DNA of 64,000 bases, from assembly GCA_035557475.1 (NCBI GenBank), contig DATMDV010000370.1:1-64000 (forward strand). The letters are read 5' to 3'. The notes under the pieces were generated by a model. That model ran no database searches. It was not told where the DNA came from and was given only the letters and a program-made list of their open reading frames with translations. This DNA comes from JALOLG01 sp035557475 (lineage in GTDB: Bacteria > Actinomycetota > Acidimicrobiia > Acidimicrobiales > Ilumatobacteraceae). This document shows, one piece after another, positions 62,201 to 64,000 of this stretch (positions are counted from its first letter, which is position 1; each line of letters begins with the position of its first letter). The position numbers and the translations under genes were made by a program.

Positions 62201-64000
62201 GGTGCCTCGGTCGGCAGGATGTCGGTCGCACCCTTGCGCAGCAGTTCGGACACCGCGGCGACGACGTCTCGGTCGGTCGTGAGGCCTCCGTGATCGGCGG
62301 TCGAGTACCAGACCTTCGTGATCGCCGGTCGACCATTCGCGTCGCGGGCGATGCCGGCATCGTGGGTGACCCGACCGTCACCGGCTCGGGTCTGCTGGAA
62401 GCGAAATCGTCCTGGCCCTTCGATCCGCAGCTTGGCAGGAGTGTCATGCCCACTGCCGGCGACGTAGAGCATCCGCGCCGCGTCGAACCCGTCGGTGGCC
62501 AGCGCGACATGGATCCGTCGCGCCTCGTCGAGCAACGGCTTGCGCACCTGTTTCGCCTCCCAGCTGGCCGGGTCGTACAGCCGGGCATGCTCGCTCTCCC
62601 CTTCCGGTAGGTCGGGTGACGGAAGGAGTTGGTAGGCGCCGGGAAAGCTGGCGACGATCTGTTGCACCTCATCGCGGTTGTTGCGCAGGTCGAGCCGGGC
62701 GAGCCAGCGCACCATCTTGTCCTCGGCGGTCAGCGCGGTGGCGATCGACAGCGACCCGAGCGACGGGGTTCCGAGCATCACCAGCCGACCGCCCTTGGCG
62801 ACGTCGCCACGGTCGAAGAGTCGATCCCACGACTTGCGGTGCCGGGCCCGCAGCATGCGGCACACGAGGCCGCCCATCGAGTGGGCGACGAGGTGGGCCG
62901 GCTGACCCCACTCGTCGACCTTTTTGGCGAGGAGGTCGGCGGCGGCGTCGATCCCGAGCCGCCAGTCGAACGCCACGGGCACCACGTCCCACTCACTGTC
63001 GAGTCCCATGATGAGGGGGAGATAGACGCGATAGAGGCCGTCAGCGCTGATGTCGTCGCCGGCCGGATGACCCAGACGGCGGAACTCACCGTTGACGAGA
63101 CGCAGGGGGTTGATCCAAATGCGGTCGCTGTCGCCACCCCGCTCGTGCGCCGACAGCAGCGAGCCCATGATGCCGTGCAGCACGAACACGCGACCGGCCT
63201 TGGACGCTCCCGCGCCCCGCGCGAACCGGTCGAGAGCAACCGGGCCGATCTGCGCCTCGAGGGCCCGGCGGTCGCGCTCGGACAGGGCCTGGATGGCGGT
63301 CCGAACACCGTCGAGATCGCCGGCGGCGAGGCGCTCGTCGACGCCGGCGAGCGGATCGGTCTCCTCGGTGCCGGTGAGCAACGCCGGCCCGGCCGCGCGG
63401 GCCAGCGTCGTGCCCGCCGCAGCCGGCGTCGCCCGCAGCGCGGGATCGGCGGCACCGAACCAGCGCTCGAAGGCGGCGATCACATCGGCCGCTGTCCAGA
63501 ACGACGAATGGTCGACGCCGCGGGCCGCCGGCAGCACGACCCGCTCGGTGATCGGAAAGCCGGTCGCGCCATTCCACTGGTAGGTGCTGCTCGTCGGAAC
63601 GATGAGGTCGTTCGGTTCGTAGTCGAAGACGTGGTCGAACAGCGCATCGCGGGCGATGCGCGCCAGACCACTCCCACGCGGCGGCTCGTAATCGGAGGCG
63701 ATCGCGCGGTAGCGGGCGGTCACCGGCCGGGGCTTGTTGAGTTGGGCGAGGAAGCCGTCGGCATCGTGTTCCGCCGCTCGCATCGCCATCAGTCCGTCGA
63801 GACCCTTCATCGCCGAGACCGCCAACTGCTTGACCACGCCGACGACGCCAGTGATCGTGTCGAGCACCGGACTGGCCGGGTTGTCGGGCACGAGGTCGAC
63901 GAGGTTCGTGAGCGAATCGACCAGACCGCCGAGGTGGTCGGGGTCGGCGAGCGGCGTGCCGTGGCTCGGTGTCGCCACGAACACCACCTGGCGGACGCGA
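59227..64000 (-). CDS. Giant lipase-like/CHAT protease fusion, 5' end beyond the window
   Basis: At least 1590 residues; the reading frame is open to the window edge and enters inside a hydrolase motif (VRQVVFVATPSHGTPLAD), so the true start is upstream. Numbering from the GTG at 63987: a first alpha/beta-hydrolase tail with NDLIVP and DHSSFW (1-185); a second, complete PGAP1/lipase-like domain with VLHGIMGSLLS and nucleophile Ser370 in AHSMGGL (about 265-600); an undefined region with a stretch like the M17 N-domain/macro fold, VIGLGEMGDLTPTALA (about 640-900); a CHAT domain with catalytic His1106 in LHIAGHG and Cys1149/1150 in VFLNCCHLG (about 945-1265); and a helical TPR-like tail. CHAT is a caspase-like protease fold. 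No signal peptide is visible in this part. Confidence 0.85.
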   Translation of the reverse strand, partial: RVRQVVFVATPSHGTPLADPDHLGGLVDSLTNLVDLVPDNPASPVLDTITGVVGVVKQLAVSAMKGLDGLMAMRAAEHDADGFLAQLNKPRPVTARYRAIASDYEPPRGSGLARIARDALFDHVFDYEPNDLIVPTSSTYQWNGATGFPITERVVLPAARGVDHSSFWTAADVIAAFERWFGAADPALRATPAAAGTTLARAAGPALLTGTEETDPLAGVDERLAAGDLDGVRTAIQALSERDRRALEAQIGPVALDRFARGAGASKAGRVFVLHGIMGSLLSAHERGGDSDRIWINPLRLVNGEFRRLGHPAGDDISADGLYRVYLPLIMGLDSEWDVVPVAFDWRLGIDAAADLLAKKVDEWGQPAHLVAHSMGGLVCRMLRARHRKSWDRLFDRGDVAKGGRLVMLGTPSLGSLSIATALTAEDKMVRWLARLDLRNNRDEVQQIVASFPGAYQLLPSPDLPEGESEHARLYDPASWEAKQVRKPLLDEARRIHVALATDGFDAARMLYVAGSGHDTPAKLRIEGPGRFRFQQTRAGDGRVTHDAGIARDANGRPAITKVWYSTADHGGLTTDRDVVAAVSELLRKGATDILPTEAPVVARRAPTTLDWVAGDELELPPLIDPIPLARAVRGRAPSRQQRATIARQYVDEATSSWLGTLRLVDAPLPTLKVSVRHASLEHASHLVVLGHYAGTPFGGAEEWADWLLGGRLTARQVLGRYPATPNDVLRVVPAGEERLGAFAGVAVIGLGEMGDLTPTALARALHNAAVEHALASVPPLLDADEPTPVTVGLSSVLVGSYGPDGLQVPTVVGAIVEGVLLANRELASSQTERPVRIDELEIVELYEQRAEDAARIVRDIERYLPVALQAGGEVRPSDRLVVGEGGRPSAPTAEYGAGMWRRLIVSGPDEKVGDGLVELMFTSLGARARADLVPHVVDNGLVGRMVRDAVGSARVDGTVNVALFELLLPNDLKRELGSVENLVLVVDEQTADIPWEALADRSALGGPEPLVKRMGFVRQLKLIDRPVGDVSTVHPRALVIGDPPAGALFPRLEGAQSEAKAVAEQLAAADVRVVPVIFEGDAQEEAGSAGAVIGMLLADDYQILHIAGHGWFDPEGRDGKPWGGVAIGRNQYLTAVEIGQMRRPPSLVFLNCCHLGSVLTESREGDGSPETADKAILAVQRGRLPQLAASLSRKLMAMGVRAVVAAGWSVDDRAAAEFAKVFYDRMLGGEAFGIAVRAARVAAHQVDGGASNTWAAYQCYGDPAFRLAAAGARSSSASHPVSAEELVRALVALAVQAGDPGADQSRIATEVRALEGLAIPPWDVRGDVWAALGGGFGECGALADSVRAYRKALMCADAHVSLKAVEQLANLEVRLAAALESPQPPDKDELAALIALEPKSPVTATTLRDTAKARIATLLALGRTAERVAINAGFWKAVAASTRGRERTTALRTAARAYAEAWRLDGKPYGALCALQLDGIGGLLQPSRRAAILAAIDAPDFVGPATDFWGRVAHPELALTRALIDASLSDGPTLDAIKAAYIDVFRHRSTARERGSPTRYVAELAILVRDPAVAAALADLAEHLAEWRP

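Noticed and set aside
1..64000. Horizontal transfer, IS elements, phage or CRISPR
   Set aside because: No transposase, integrase, terminal repeats, att-like duplication or spacer array seen, and composition looks even throughout, including the polysaccharide locus.

Overview
The window is about 64 kb of uniformly GC-rich DNA with tightly packed genes, many GTG or TTG starts, many 4-base ATGA or GTGA gene overlaps, and -10 hexamers of the form TANNNT placed 6-7 bases before start codons (leaderless transcripts). Together with an adjacent argS-lysA pair, UdgX, F420/PPOX-type and PhoX-type proteins, this points to an actinobacterium. An Acidimicrobiia (Ilumatobacter-like) origin is my guess from style and gene content; no rRNA or marker phylogeny is available to prove it. 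No IS element, phage, integrase or CRISPR array was seen, and no gene-free stretch exceeds about 185 bases.

Region 1 (1-20,000) is mostly housekeeping: the tail of an enoyl-CoA hydratase-like gene, lysA, argS, a small PPOX protein, a secreted phosphodiesterase/5'-nucleotidase fusion, tRNA-Arg(CCG), a membrane GGDEF protein, a Tat-exported PhoX-like phosphatase, a udgX-DUF72 operon and a histidine phosphatase. At 12,653-16,461 lies a compact divergent cluster: a glycosyltransferase, a 6-pyruvoyl-tetrahydropterin-synthase homologue without the usual catalytic Cys/His, a zinc-less MDR dehydrogenase, and a GTP cyclohydrolase II-RibD reductase fusion. It looks like a pathway to an unknown GTP-derived metabolite. 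It is followed by pncC/cinA, a CBS protein, a beta-propeller protein, an alpha/beta hydrolase and a lipoprotein.

Region 2 (20,122-59,213) is one large surface-polysaccharide locus. It begins with nucleotide-sugar genes (CapD-like dehydratase, DegT aminotransferase, 4-epimerase, 6-dehydrogenase) and a Wzz/BY-kinase-like protein. It continues with a polytopic membrane protein, six GT4 enzymes counting the one in region 1, one GT8-like and one GT2-like enzyme, a Wzm/Wzt ABC exporter, a PglC-type phosphoglycosyl transferase, an ATP-grasp ligase, two polysaccharide deacetylases, an acyl-AMP ligase with its own ACP, a GNAT, and a cell-surface G8/beta-helix protein resembling animal CEMIP hyaluronan-binding/degrading proteins. 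Most strikingly it has eight different sulfotransferases and ends in cysD-cysN, which make APS. The natural reading is a dedicated pathway for a heavily sulfated, possibly acylated or aminoacylated extracellular glycan, with its own sulfate-activation genes. The APS kinase (cysC) is not in the window.

Region 3 (59,227-64,000) holds the 3' part of a giant gene, cut by the window edge. It encodes two lipase-like alpha/beta-hydrolase segments, an undefined middle region, a CHAT caspase-like protease domain with an intact His/Cys dyad, and a helical repeat tail. It is a plausible protease-gated lipase and possibly an immunity or cell-death effector.
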